Positions 33,151 to 46,158 are shown, numbered from the stretch's first letter. The stretch is 64,000 nucleotides of DNA from Rhinopithecus roxellana (GCF_007565055.1 NC_044550.1:89953674-90017673); one strand, 5' to 3'. Notes: generated by a model not told the origin, from the letters alone. Program-made: numbers and translations.

Positions 33151-34192
33151 GTACTACTCATCCACCTAGGTACATTTGCTTCTGTGTGATTGATAGAAGC
33201 TTCATTATGTAGCACGTGAACTGTAAATTGAATGTAGGGCTTGAGATGTACATTATAATACATTATGAGATATTAAATTTTAGAATTTCCACTTGACAAA
33301 AGATTTCACAGAACACCTCTGAGTAACAATAAAGTACTACAATTAGTTTGCATCTGTTCTACGGCATAGATGTAAGGCATAGATCATTATCAATAGCTTG
33401 TTGCCATATCTCAATCAGCTCTTTAAACATTTGCATTTACATTTGTAATCCAGATATAGACTACTCATCTTGAGTTCTGAGGATGTTCAGGTCTGAATGA
33501 ACAACTGATCTGATTCAAAATCACCTGAAGCAACATAAAAATGTAATAATGTTTATATTTTTTCCGTATCACATTAAGTTAATAGGCAGTAAGAAAAGAC
33601 TTCTACGTTTACTTGTCAGTCTGAGAAAAATTAGCACTTTAGAGTTACAGGTCACCTGCATTCTTATGCAAAGTTTGAATGCACATTCAACAAAATAGAA
33701 CAAGTATTACATTATATATAAATAACCAAGGTGACTCAAATAGTAAGCTGTTAGGAAAACAATCTCAAAAATCGACCTTAAGAAACTTGACAGTCATTTC
33801 AATAAGTCATTAGGTATTCAGAAATGTTGATTACATGTTGATTAAAATTAGAAAAATAACTAAGAAAATTAGAATAGAAAGTGTATCCTTTTATTAAAAA
33901 CATTGATTTAATTCTTTTCTTCTTCTTGCTTCCAAATATACATGAATATTATTAGTACTAACTAAGGAAGGGGTTGCTGTAAATTAGTAGATGACTAATG
34001 TATTGCTATGTAACTACTAATTACTTTAATTAATTTGCTAAGAGTGAGGGGGGAAATGTATTTTGGATTTTCTATTCATATACACTTTTATCAATGAGAT
34101 AGTCAGATTATTTAATTCTCTTTGAGTTTTTCTTTTCTTGTAGTTTAATTAATGAGAAGATTTTAGTGTTTCATTATCTTGCAAAAGAGTTG
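33151..34192. other. No gene or repeat recognised
   Basis: About 1 kb of AT-rich sequence with no supported feature. A short duplicated 'cggcatagatgtaaggcatagat' occurs near 33362. Confidence 0.45.
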
Positions 34193-37016
34193 TGCTATAG
34201 AAATACAAACAATCCTTAGAGAATATTATAAACCCCTCTGTGCAAATGAACTAGAAAACCTAGAAAAAATGGGTAAATTCCTGGACATATACACCCTTCC
34301 AGGACCATACCAGGAAGAAATTGAATCCCTGAACAGACCAGTAATGGGTTATGAAATTAAGGTGGTAATAAATAGCCTACCAACTAAAAAGACCCAGGAC
34401 CAGATGGATTCACAGTTGAATTCTACAAGAGCTGGTACCATTCCTGCTGAAACTATTTCAAAAAACTGAAAAGGAGGGAACTTCTCATTTTAGGAGGCCA
34501 GCATCATCCTGATACCAAACCTGGCACAGATACAATAAAAAAATAAAACTTCAGGCCAATATTCTTGATGAACCTCAATGCAAAAATCTTCAACAGAATA
34601 TTGGCAAACTGAATCCAGCAGCACATCAAAAAGCTTATTCATGACAATCAAGTAGGCTTTAGCCTAGGAATGCAAGGTTGGTTCAAAATACGCAAATCAA
34701 TAAATGTGATTCATCACATAAACAGAACTAAAGACAAAAACCACATGATTATCTCAATAAATGCCAAAAAGGCTTTTGATAAATTGCAATATCCCTTCAT
34801 GTTGAAAACTCTCAATAAACTAGGTATTGAAGGAACATATCTCAAAATAATAAGAACCATCTATGACAAACCCACAGCCAATATCATACTGAATGGGCAA
34901 AAGCTGGAAGCATTCCCATTGAAAACCAGCACAAGACAAGAGTACCTTCTCTCAACACTTGCATTCAACATAATATTGGAAGTTCTGACCAGGGAAATCA
35001 AGGCAAGAAAAGATATAAAGGCATTCAAATAGGAAAAGAGGAAGTCAAACTATCCCCATTTGCAGATGACATGATCCTATATATAGATCCTATATCTAGA
35101 AAACCCCATCATCTCAGCCCAAAAGCTTCTTAAGCTGATAAACAACTTCAGCAAAGTTTCAGGATACAAAATAAATGTGCAAAGAATGCTAGTATTCCTA
35201 TATACCAAAAGCAGTCAAGCCGAGAGCCAAATCATGAATGAACTCCCATTCGCAACTGCCATAAAAAAGAATAAAATACCTAGGAATACAGCTGGCCAGA
35301 GAGGTGAATTATCTCTACAAGGAGAACTATAAACCACTACTCAAAGAAATCATAGATGACACAAACAAATGGAAAAGCATTCTGTGCTCATGCATAGGAA
35401 TAATCAATATATTGAAAGTGACCACACTGCCCAAAGCAATTTATAGATTTAATGCTATTCCCATTAAACTACCACGACATTATTCACAGAACAAGAACAA
35501 GCTGTTTTAAAATTCATATGAGACCAAAAAAGAGCCCAAATAGCCAAGGAAATCCTAAGCAAAAAGAACAAAGCTGGACGCATCACACTATCTGACTTCA
35601 GACTATACTACAAAGCTATGGTAACCAAAACAGCATGGTCCTGGTACAAGAGCAAGCACATAGACCAATGGAACAGAAGCACATAGACCAATGGAGCTCA
35701 GGAATAAGACTGAAAACCTATAACCATCTGATCGTCAACAAATCTGACAAAAACAAACAACAGGGAAAGGATTCCCTATTCAGTAAATGGTAATGGGTTA
35801 ACTGACTAGACATATGCAGAAGACTGAAACTGGACCCCTTCCTTATACCATATACGAAAATTAAATAAAGATGGATTAAATAATTAAATGTAAAATCCCA
35901 AACTATAAAAACTTGGGAAGACAACCTAGGCAATACCATTCAGGACATACGCATGGGCAACGATTTTATGATGAAAACAACAAAAGCAATTGCAAAAAAA
36001 GGCAATATTGACAAATGGGATCTAATTTAACTAAAGAGCCTCTACACAGCAAAAGAAACTATCATCAGAGTGAACAGACAACCTAGAGAATGGGAGAAAA
36101 TTTTTATAATCTATCTATCTGACAAAGGTCTAATATCCAGGGTCTACAAGAAACTTATATTTACAAGAAAAAAACAACTCCATTAAAAAGTGGGCCAAGG
36201 ACATGAACAGACACTTTTCAAAAGAAGACATACATGTAGCCAACAATCATATGAAAAACTCAGCATCACTGATCATTACAGAAATGCAAATGTAAACCAA
36301 AATGAGATACCATCTCACACCCGTCAGAATAGTGATTATTAAAAAGTCAAAAAACAACAGATGGTGGGAAGGTTGTGAGAAAAAAGGAACGCTTATACAC
36401 TGTTGATATGAGTTTAAGTTAGTTCAGCCACTGTGGAAGACAGTGTGATGATTCCTCCTTAAAGACCTAAAGACAGAAATATCATTTGACCCAGCAATTT
36501 CATTACTGGGTATGTACCTAAAGGAATATACATCATTCTATTATAAAGATACGTGCATGTGTATGTTCATTGCAGCACTATTCACAATAGCAAAGACATG
36601 GAATCAACCTAAATGTCCGTCAGTGATAGACTGGATAAAATAATATGGTACATATAGAACGCAGAATATCAAGCAGCCATAAAAAACGAGATCATGTCCT
36701 TTGCAGGGACATGGATGGAAGCCATCATCCTTAGCAAACTAACACAGGAACAGAAAATCAAATACTGCATGTTCTCACTTAAAATTAGGAGCTAAATGTT
36801 GAGAACACATGAACACATAGAGGGGAGCAACATACACTGGGGCCTTTTGGAGGGTAGAGGGTAAGAGGAGGGAGAGGATCAGGAAAAACAACTAATGGGT
36901 ATTAGCTTAATATCTGGGTGACGAAATAATCTGTACAACAAACTTCCATGACATAAGTTTACCCATATAACAAACCTGTAATTGGACTCCTAAACTTAAA
37001 ATAAAAGTTAAAAAAG
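34193..37016 (+). mobile_element. 5'-truncated L1 (L1PB/older L1PA-like), about 2.8 kb
   Basis: Starts abruptly inside ORF2 just before the reverse transcriptase ('gaaatacaaacaatccttag') and runs to a 3' UTR ending 'cctaaacttaaaataaaagtt'. The FADD motif survives (bases around 35057-35068), but many stops and frameshifts break ORF2. The longest frames are only 96 and 120 codons. A short local duplication 'gatcctatat' follows the FADD region. The poly-A is short and a TSD was not found. Substitution load puts it well older than the copy at 13147. Confidence 0.92.
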
Positions 37017-37579
37017 ATTAAATTTGAGAAGTTTTGAAGAGATTATTTTTTCCTTATAATAGGCCTAAACTGTAAGACTTCCATATATTATTAGTAGATG
37101 ATCACTTATGTAGTAAAAGTGTTAATTTTGGTTAGTTAATTTTTAAAAATTCAATTTGTATAGCTTTTGAGGAAGAAGGATCAATGACATTTCTTATTTT
37201 TATGAATTGAAGAATAATTGTGACAGTGTTACTTAACTGTTCGACTCACTGTTTTTTTTTTTTGTTGTTCAGTTTTACATTAGTCATGCAATTCCAAAGT
37301 AATTTGTAAGGGTAACAATTGCACATATTGAATCTTGATAATTTACATAAAATATAGGAGATTAAAGCTTTTTTCCCAATATTCTTAGACTGTGGGGATT
37401 ATAAATTATATTTTCAGAATTGTATTTTACAGAGGCCATATTTGTATATTGGAGAGGAAATAAGAAAGTCATTGGAAACAATTATTTTTATGTTTTACAA
37501 AATATACAATACTTTTTACAAAATTAGTGCTATAGACTTTCCCCCACATTTCAGTAATTATTAGAAAATTCACTGGAAA
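37017..37579. other. No gene or repeat recognised
   Basis: AT-rich spacer between two L1 copies. No supported feature. Confidence 0.5.
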
Positions 37580-38665
37580 TGTAGATGTGTGGCATTATTT
37601 CTGAGGCCTCTGTTCTGTTTCATTGGTCTATATATCTGTTTTGGTACCAGCACCATGCTGTTTTGGTTACTGTAGCCTTGTAGTATAGTTTGAGGTCAGG
37701 TAGAGTGATGCCTACAGCTTTGTTCTCTTGACTTAGGATTCTCATGGCTATATGGACTCTTTTTTGGTTCCATATGAAATTTAAAGTAGTTTTTTCTAAT
37801 TCTGTGAAGAAAGTCAATGGTAGCTTGATGGGGATAGCATTGAATCTATAAATTACTTTAGAAAGTATGGCCATTTTCATGATATAGATTTTTTCTATCC
37901 ATGAGCATAGAATGTTTTTCCATTTGTTTGTGTCCTCTCTTATTTCCTTGAACAGTGGTTTGTAGTTCTCCTTGAAGAGTTCCTTCACATCCCTTGTAAG
38001 TTATATCCCTAGTTGTTTTATTGTCTTTGTAGCAATTGTGAATGGAAGTTCACTCATGATTCGGCTCTCTGTTTGTCTATATTGGTGTTTAGGAATGCTT
38101 GTGACTTTTGGACATTGATTTTGTATCCTGAGACTTTGCTGAAGTGGCTTACTAGCTTAAGCAGATTTTGAGCTGAGACGGTGGGGTTTTCTAAATATAG
38201 AATCATGTCATCTGCAAACAGAGACAATTTGACTTTCTCTTTTCCTATTTGGATATCCTTCATTTCTTTGTCTTGCCTGATTGCCCTGGCCAGAACTTCC
38301 AATACTGAGTTGAATAGTAGTGGTGAGAAAGGGCATCCTTGTCTTGTGCCACTTTTCAGAGGGAATTCTTCCAGCTTTTGCCCATTCATTATGATATTGG
38401 CTGTTTGGTTTATCATAAATAACTCTTATTCTTTTGAGATACATTCCATCAATACCTAGTTTATGAGAGTTTTTAGCATGAAGGGGTATTGAATTTTATC
38501 AAAGGCCTTTTCTGTATCTATTGGGATAATTATGTGGTTTTTGTTATTGGTTCTGTTTATATGATAGATTACATTTATTGATTTGTGTGTGTTGAACTAG
38601 CCTTGCATCCCAGGGGTGAAGCCATCTTGATCATGGTGCATAAGCTTATTGAAATCCTTGATGAA
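37580..38665 (-). mobile_element. L1 ORF2 segment, inverted 5' part of the next L1
   Basis: On the minus strand it reads ORF2 from just before the reverse transcriptase ('atgcaccatgatcaag') through FADD to 'cagaaataatgccacacatctac'. That end lies about 30 bases upstream, in L1 order, of where the plus-strand part starts (about 38668). The frame is broken, with open pieces of 122 and 120 codons. Confidence 0.9.
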
Positions 38666-39947
38666 CCTGCCAAAACAAGCAATGGGGAAAGGATTACCTA
38701 TTTAATAAATGGTGTTGGCAAAACTGGCTAGCCATATGCAGAAAACTGATACTGGAGCCCTACCTTATACCTTATACAAAAATTAACTCAAGATGGATTA
38801 AAGACTTAAATGTAAGACATAAAACCATAAAAACTCTAGAAGAAAACCTGGGCAATACCATTCTGGACATAGGCATGGGCAAATACTTCATGACTAAAAC
38901 ACCAAAAGCAATGGTAACAAAAGCCAAAATTGATGAATGAGATAGAATTAAACTAAAGAGCTTCCACACAGCAAAATAAACTATCATCAGAGTGAGCAGA
39001 CAACCTACAGAATGGGAGAAAATTTTTGCAATCTATTCATCTGACAAAGGGCTAATATCCAGAATCTACAAAGAAATTAAATAAATTTACAATAAAAAAT
39101 CAACCCCATCAAAAAGTGGCTGAAAGATATGAACAGACACTTCTGAGAAGAAAACATTTATGTGGCCAACAAACATAAGAAAAAAAGCTCATAGTCACTG
39201 GTCATTAGAGAAATGCAAATCAAAACCACAGTGAGATACCATCTCATGCCAGTTAGAATAGCGATCATTAAAACGTCAGGAAACAACAGATGCTGGAGAG
39301 GATGTGGAGAAATAGGAACACTTTTACACTGTTGGTGGGAGTGTAAATTAGTTCAAACATAGTAGAAGACAGGGTGCTAATTCCTCAAGGATCTAGATCC
39401 AGAAATACCATTTGACTCAGCAATCCCATTACTGCGTATATACCCAAAGGATTATAAATCATTCTGCTATAAATACACATGCACATGTATGTTTATTGCA
39501 GCACTGTTCACAATAGCAAAGACTTGGAATCAATCCAAATGCCCATCAATAATAGAATGGATAAAGAAAATGTGGCACATATACGCCATGGAATACTACG
39601 CAGCCATAAAAAAGGATGAGTTCATGTCCTTTGGAGGGACAGGGATGAAGCTGGAAACCATCATTCTCAGCAAACTAACATAGGAACAGAAGACCAAACA
39701 CTGCATGGTCTCACTTGTAAGTGGTAGTAGAACAATGAGAACACATGAACACAGGGACAGGAACATCATATACTGAGGCCTTTTGAGGGGTGGGGGGCTA
39801 GGTGACAGATAACATTAGGAGAAATACCTAGTGTAGATGATGGGTTCATGGGTGCAGCGAACCACCATGGCACGTGTATACCTATGTAACAAGCCTGCAC
39901 ATTCTGCACATGTATCCCAGAACTTAAAATATATTAAAAAAAAAAAA
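38666..39947 (+). mobile_element. L1 3' part (sense) of the 5'-inverted insertion
   Basis: Starts 'aaacaagcaatggggaaagg' in the C-terminal part of ORF2 and continues to the L1PA 3' UTR ('ttctgcacatgtatcccaga') and a short A-tail ending near 39947. Together with the preceding antisense block it forms one insertion. Many stops are present. Confidence 0.9.
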
Positions 39948-42049
39948 GAAAGACTAAGACTTTTGAAATAGCCAAGAAAATCCAGTGTTGTTCTAAGACA
40001 AGGGCTTTTAAAGATCTGCATATAGGGTGTGTTGATCTTCCATATTTTAAAAAAGCCCACAATGTGCTTTCACCAATGAGTTTAAAAATATTTTCTTTTT
40101 TGTAGCAAACTTCTAAACTTTATTGCTTCTACTTTTTCAGTCTACTTCTCTACACCTTGCTGATTGCTTTGTATCAGAAAGAGATTCCTATAAGATGATA
40201 ATATGCTCCTGGAAATATTTCAGCAGACCATCACATCTCATTCTTTGTGGTAGAATAATTTTTAAGCCTTCTTGCGGTGATGTTAACCAAACTGTTCCTA
40301 ACTGTAAGTCCTAAATATTTCTATGCTTCACATAAATCATCTGGTGCTTGCATTTTAAAATTAGGATTTTATGCTATTTGTTGTCATACAAATGTTTAGC
40401 AAATCATACAAATGGTGATACAGAGTTTCCTTTTGTGTTCACAGTGTCTCTTGAAATGTTCTCCTTATTTTACATTTAAAATATCTGTTCCTGGATATTT
40501 TATATTAAACTATGTGTATCTGTGTCTCTATATATGTCTCTATAGATGGATATATATGTAATAGGAATATAGATATATACACACACATATATTATATGCC
40601 CATATATAGTATATATTTTCACAATGATATGTGGCTTTTTTTCTAATTTTTTAGGAGGAAAATGCAGTTTCCTATGTGAGTGCACTAAAGTGACTTTCAG
40701 CAGATTTTCAGAGTTGCTGGGCTGATGGAAAAATCACAAAATATATTACTAGGGGAAGAGGAAAGGTGTTTTTTTTACTCTGCTTGAGAAGTGACAGAAT
40801 AAAAGAATCCTTGAGAAATGTGTCAAATAGATCTTTTCCCCCCTTGCAGAAAAGAGTCTGATACTATAAAGAAAAGGCAGCCTTTGTGAGCCTTACTTGC
40901 AAACTGTGCCAGCCTACCTGAGCTTTTTGTTCATTTTTAACACATTGAACATCTTGAAGTATCTAAGAATATTGAGATAGAGAGTCGCAGTATAATCTAA
41001 GGTAGAGTGCTGTTCTAATGAACAGTTCTGAAGTGGAAGTTGAGTAGGATATTTTTTGGTACCCTAATAAGTGGTTTAAACTTTGAAATACTTCCAGCAT
41101 TAAAGAAAAATCCCAAGTATGTATGGATATGAAAATTGCATTAATCGGTCGGACTCCATGAGTCCTGTCTTGTAGTTTCTTGGGCTGTGGTAATGCTGCT
41201 TTTATGTTAATCTCAAATAGTCATCCTCTGAAGCAATTCAAGCTGGCTATATTTTCTTTCTTATACTCAGAAAGAAATGTATAGTCTTTTGATAGATTTC
41301 TTCATGAATCTTTGTTCATTTCTATGTTGGTTAGTGTGTTCTCTCTGAAACTCTAAGGAATTAGAAACATTTTATTGCATAAAACTTACCGTTCATGTAG
41401 TCTAATTCAACATAACCTCAATTTCCTGTACCAAGTATATGATTAATAAATATTTGGGTCATGATGACAAATAATGTACATAGAAACACTACTGGTAATG
41501 AGCTCTAACAAAGGGTAAGAATGTTACATATATTCTAATGAATGAATAATTTATAATGAACTATAGGAGTTACAAACTTATTTATAAACTATAAACTGTA
41601 AGGGTTACAAGTTTATTCATAAAAAATAGCTCCATATTTTGTTTTCCTAATTCAGCCTAATTTTTACTCCATATGCCCATTTTACTTCAGTGAGAAAAAT
41701 TCATTTTGATCATTGCCAGTGCCTTCTTCCCAGGATAAATACATAGATTCTGGGAATAAGGGTTGTAGTGACTTAATAGAATTCCAGGAGATTGGAAGAG
41801 TGGAAACCATATATTGCCTGTCTGTGTGAAGATCTAGTGATATGTTCGTTGTCCCATTTGAACCTTGGTCTATGATTTCTGAAGATCATGCTGAAATGTA
41901 GCTTGGCCCTGTGTGCCCGGACCCTTTATATCTTGGTGGCATCTTTTCTTCTTCTAGGACTTTGCTGGGGACATAAGAATCATTCCACTATTCTAGTGCC
42001 TTGTTAGTGACATAGAGCCTGGGCTAGCTCAGTCCGTTATCCACCCGTG
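39948..42049. other. No gene recognised; one TA/CA-rich patch
   Basis: About 2.1 kb. A TATATA/GATATA/ACACAC low-complexity patch lies at 40510-40620. Otherwise no repeat or coding sequence is supported. Confidence 0.45.
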
Positions 42050-42053
42050 CCAC

Positions 42054-42638
42054 TGAATCTGCCCCTATAAACTTTATAAAATTAACCAGAAAAAAGCGAG
42101 AGAGAGAAATGAAATAAACCCAGCTTGCAGCACACAGAACATTAATTATTTGGTCAGCTTACTGCCTGACCCCTTCCTCAGAGTTGATTGCCTCTTGCCT
42201 CAGAATCATGTAGACCTTGTTACAAGATTATAGATGGCCTTAACTGCTCTACAGGTAACAACTTGAACATTACGAAACATTAAGTTTTCCCTTCGAGATA
42301 TTTTTTCAGGTCCTTCCCACTAATGAAACTGCTTACTCAGCTGGTCTGCAGGACCACAAGGAGCTGAATCATCAAAGAATGCAGTTCGCACATACTGATG
42401 ACTTCCTCCTCCTTACCCAGACCCATCAATGACCCCAATTATTCAGCCCCTCACCCTCCAAGATCTCCATAAAACCTCCAGCCCAGAACTCCTCTGGGAG
42501 ATGCATTTGTGTGTCTCCTCCTATCTCCTTGTTGGGTGCCTGCAATCATTAAACTCTTTCTCTGCCGTGAACCCTTGTGTCTCAGTGCAGTGGGTCTGTT
42601 ACTGCTTAGTGGGCATAGGAACCTATTGGCCTGTAACA
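42054..42638 (+). mobile_element. Solo LTR, ERV1-like, with 4-bp TSD
   Basis: Late U3/R/U5-type sequence: a TATA-like 'ccataaaacctcc' near 42470, an ATTAAA signal near 42549, then 'ccgtgaacccttgtgtctcagtgcag', a class I ERV R/U5-type end, finishing 'ggcctgtaaca'. The proposed element starts TG (42054) and ends CA (42638). CCAC flanks both sides (42050-42053 and 42639-42642), as expected for a 4-bp duplication. No internal proviral sequence or second LTR is in the window. The 5' boundary rests on the TG plus TSD only. Confidence 0.7.
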
Positions 42639-43091
42639 CCACCTTGTGAGGACTCTTTCTAGGGAAGATATCTTATTTGTTCTTGGTCTCACACACTTAG
42701 CACACACAGGGCTCTAACATACTTACCTCCAGGGCTGCTGACTCTCTGGAGAGGCAGGTTTCAGAATCTCTTTATCTGGGACATATATTCATCTATATTG
42801 TCATTAATTTCTCCTCTGTGTTTCTTTCCCTCCTTGCCTCCTCCTAGCCCACACCTATAAACTCTTTAAAAAAAATATGCACCCCTCAAAAAAATTTGGT
42901 GTTCTCTTATTTCTCTAAGAAATTTGTCAGTTCAAACACAAAACTCCGAAAGATATTAATACATCCCCTTTCCTGGACCTTTGCTTCCTCACATTCTTCC
43001 TTAGAGGGAAGAAGCAGAAAATAGCCTGGCAGCTCTAATAGAGGACTGGGATGAAGATGGGAGACTAAGAAAGTAAACTGCATCGATTAAT

Positions 43092-43269
43092 TGAAGGGGT
43101 GGCCTGCCCCTCCACACTTGTGGGTGTTTCTCGTTAGGTGGAAACGAAAGACTTGAGAAAAGGAATAAAACACAGAGACAAAGTGTAGAGAAAGAAAAGC
43201 GGGGCCCAGGGGACCAGCGCTCGGCTTACAGAGGACCCACGCCGCTGATCTCTCGTTCTTTTCCCCACA
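43092..43269 (+). mobile_element. Short ERVK-like solo LTR with perfect 6-bp TSD
   Basis: Begins TGAAGGGGTGGCCTGCCCCT, contains 'tgtgggtgtttctcgttagg' and 'acacagagacaaagtgtaga' typical of HERV-K-class (betaretroviral) LTRs, and ends TTTTCCCCACA. ATTAAT flanks both ends (43086-43091 and 43270-43275). At 178 bp it is much shorter than such LTRs usually are, so most of the interior is deleted. No gene content. Confidence 0.8.
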
Positions 43270-43461
43270 ATTAATATCTTGGAAATATTATATTACTGCA
43301 TTAAATGTAATAATCCTTAGTGAAACTAAGCATTTTGGTAGAGGGATGTCATAGGAAGAAAACATCTAAACTTCTATTTGACTGTGAAAGATGGATTTTT
43401 GAACACATTTATTATCAATAATCATCAATAGAGATAATAAATCACAGAAAAGTATGTTGTT

Positions 43462-43775
43462 GGACCGGGCGTGGTGATGCACGCCTGTAATCCCAGCACT
43501 TTGGGAGGCCAAGGTGGGTGGATCACCTGTGGTCAGGAGTTTGAGACCAGCCTGACTAACATGGTGAAACTCTATCTCTACTAAATTAGAAAAAAAAAAA
43601 AAAAATTAGCCGAGCATGGTGGTGCATGCCTGTAATCCCAGCTACTTGGGAAACTGAGGCAGGAGATTCGCTTCAACTCAGGAGATGGAGGTTGCAGTGA
43701 GCCGAAATTGTGCCATTGCAGTCCAGCTTGGGAAAAAAGAATGAAACACCATCTCAAAAAAAAGAAAAAAAAAAA
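43462..43775 (+). mobile_element. AluS-like element inside an inverted repeat
   Basis: Dimeric Alu with A-rich middle linker (16 A) and an interrupted A-tail. The left flank AAAAGTATGTTGT (43448-43460) and right flank AAAAGT-GTTGT (43772-43782) are a TSD with a 2-base deletion. Confidence 0.88.
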
Positions 43776-43793
43776 GTGTTGTCTTATTCTGGT

Positions 43794-43853
43794 CATCTGC
43801 ATTGATGATCACAACACCAGAATCATCTGCATTGATGACCACAACACTAGAAT
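43794..43853. repeat. 30-bp tandem duplication
   Basis: CATCTGCATTGATGAtCACA... at 43794-43823 is repeated at 43824-43853 with two C/T differences. It forms the loop of the inverted repeat. Confidence 0.93.
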
Positions 43854-43877
43854 GAGACAACATACTTTTATGTGATC

Positions 43878-44744
43878 AGAATCTCTTCTAAGGCAAATTT
43901 AGAATTCTTTTAAATATAGTAAGTTATATGCTCCTCTTTAGTCTCATGTGATCCCATCTTTAATTCAAATGAATGAGCAGGGGTATTTTGAAAGGCAAGC
44001 TAAAATGTTATAGAAAAAAATGGTTCTCCTTGATTTTTATGTTAGCCTATCTTTTCCTATCTTAGTATTATAAAAAAAGGTTATACACAACACAGTGTAC
44101 CAGGGTCACCAAGCTTGGTCCATAGGTTATAATACTCCCAGAGCCCTGGGAATGAACGTCTGGAGGCTTACTGGGCTTTCAGTGCTTCTCTTTGAATAGT
44201 GGTTTCTTTAGCTCCAAAAGGCTTTAGGAGCTCCTCTGGAAACAAGCCCCAAAGACAGAACCTTTAATAAAGGTTCTCTTCTACCCTAAGGCTAGCCTTT
44301 ATGTGAGTAGGTACTGTGGGTACATTGTAAAGAAAATTGGGGTTTTATTTCTAAGTCCCGATGCAGGCGAAATGAAGAAACTGAACTTGGATGAAGGTTG
44401 AGGTGCTGGCGACAGTATTTTGTCATTAGAGCAGTGATAATGGCTTAGAAAGCCTGGCTGTAAATTCACACTGCTATTCAGCATATGTCACTTTGAAAGA
44501 GTCTGAAAATTATGTGTAAAACCAGCCCTGGATATTCAAATATGTTTTTATACAAGGCAGATCATTACTTGCGATTAATTACAAAGAAGTGTGGTCTGTG
44601 TCCCTGTGGGTATGAACCAGCACTGGCTCTTCTCTTTAGTGGCTGGCTGGGGGCAGCAGACAAGAAAGATAACCTTTACCACGAGCAAGTAAACTTACTG
44701 TCCTTTCCTAGATTGAACTAATTCTTGAATTAGTGATGGCATTC
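43878..44744. other. No gene or confident repeat recognised
   Basis: About 870 bases with no supported feature. The 44512-44721 open frame has no domain. Confidence 0.45.
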
Positions 44745-45760
44745 GAGGCATAATTGGTGTAGAGACAGGCTACAGACGCCTGAGGAAAATGTCAGGGGAA
44801 GCAGAACATGAAGGGCCTTGAATGCCATGCTCTCAACTTTCAGGTTTGTCTGAGCCATCACTGGATGTGTATAAGCAGGTGAACGGCATGAGCATCTGTG
44901 AATCATGCATGGTAACATTTGCATTTTAGGGGAATCATTTTGAAAACAGTATGAACATTTGCCTACTCTGAGGAAGTCAAAGTAGTGAGTATTTCATGTT
45001 TATTCTTTCTAGGTCTTCTGTTTTACCTGCTGAACTCCTTCAATAGCTATTACCCTGGGAGGAGGAAAATTAAATCACTCACTCAAGGTCATACAAAGAG
45101 GAGGTGACACCTCATTTTTTTCCTATAGTATTATGATGTGTCTTGCTGAAGTCTGGGGGACTAGTAAGGAGGATACTTAAGTGATACAAATAAAAATTCA
45201 TGAAGTCTTGACAAAGACATATAATTAAATATAGACAGTTAAAAAATTGAATTAACTAGACTTGGCACATGACTTAAGGTAGGGAAGAAGAGTTTAGAAT
45301 TATTCTTTGGTTTGTGAATGGGGGAAATGGGTAGATATTGCTGTTAGCATAGAAGATAAGAATTGTGAATCCTGAAAAAATGTTTTATTTTATGTGTGGT
45401 GAGGGATTGGGATTCCTATGGGACTTATAGTGGAGATATATAGTAGAATGTTGACAAAATGAACCTGGAGACCAGGAGAATGTTTGGGGCTGGAGAGACA
45501 GATTTGTGCTTATAAATATGTAAATGGTGGCTGGAAGAAAACATTGTGCATGTGATTGTCCAAGAAGTGAGTGGAGAGAGATAAAACTTGAGGAACAAGC
45601 ATATTTAAGGCAGAGATTGTTTCCTGTCTGTAGAAATCCCACTTAGGTAGCATGGAAAATATCACTTCCCATAGTCTATATTGAGGGATGCTGATGAACA
45701 TCCAGGGAATTCTCATGTTAGTGGATAACACTTGGGAAACATTCATTTATGGGATGAACA
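44745..45760 (-). mobile_element. L2 LINE, antisense, about 1 kb, degraded
   Basis: 'gaagggccttgaatgccatg' corresponds to the antisense L2 'gcagggccttgtaggccatg'. 'gacttatagtggagatatat', 'ggctggagagacagatttgtg' and 'gagtggagagagataaaact' follow in order to the right. The stretch 44940-45130 may be a MIR remnant ('actcaaggtcatacaaagag'). Confidence 0.6.
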
Positions 45761-45807
45761 GTTGGAATCTGAGAGAAGGGTTACTAAAATGGTAGAAAAA
45801 GTAACAG

Positions 45808-46097
45808 AAGTCTGGGCGCGGTAGCCTACACCTGTAATCCAGGCACTTTGGGAGGCCAAAGTGGGTAGATCACCTGAGGTCAGGAGTTCGAGACCAGCCT
45901 GGCCAACATGGCGAAACCCCATCTCTACTAAAAATGCAAAAATTAGCCGGCTGTGATGGCGGGCTTCTGTAATTCCAGCTACTCAGGAGGCTGAAACAGG
46001 AGAATTGCTTGAACCCAGGAGACGGAGGTTGCAGTGAGCTGAGATAGCACGACTGCACTCCAGACTGGGTGACAAAGCAAGACTCCACCTCAAAAAA

Positions 46098-46149
<52 letters not shown>

Positions 46150-46158
46150 AAAAAGAAA
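45808..46158 (+). mobile_element. AluS-like element with (AAAT)n tail and TSD
   Basis: Dimeric Alu ending in about 13 AAAT units and A/G-rich tail. Perfect TSD AGAAAAAGTAACAG at 45794-45807 and 46159-46172. Confidence 0.93.
46093..46148. repeat. (AAAT)n microsatellite in the Alu tail
   Basis: About 13 consecutive AAAT/TAAA units derived from the Alu A-tail. Confidence 0.95.

Larger units (their letters stand above)
43440..43877. repeat. 32-bp imperfect inverted repeat split by the Alu
   Basis: Left arm 43440-43460 plus 43783-43793 and right arm 43846-43877 are reverse complements at 28 of 32 positions once the Alu and its TSD copy are removed. The arms enclose 52 bases. Confidence 0.8.

Noticed and set aside
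39817..40060. Minus-strand frame over the L1 3' end
   Set aside because: Reverse complement of L1 3' UTR and flank; no coding evidence.
42018..42060. tRNA-like A-box (tagctcagtccg)
   Set aside because: No B-box and no foldable cloverleaf follow at the required spacing.
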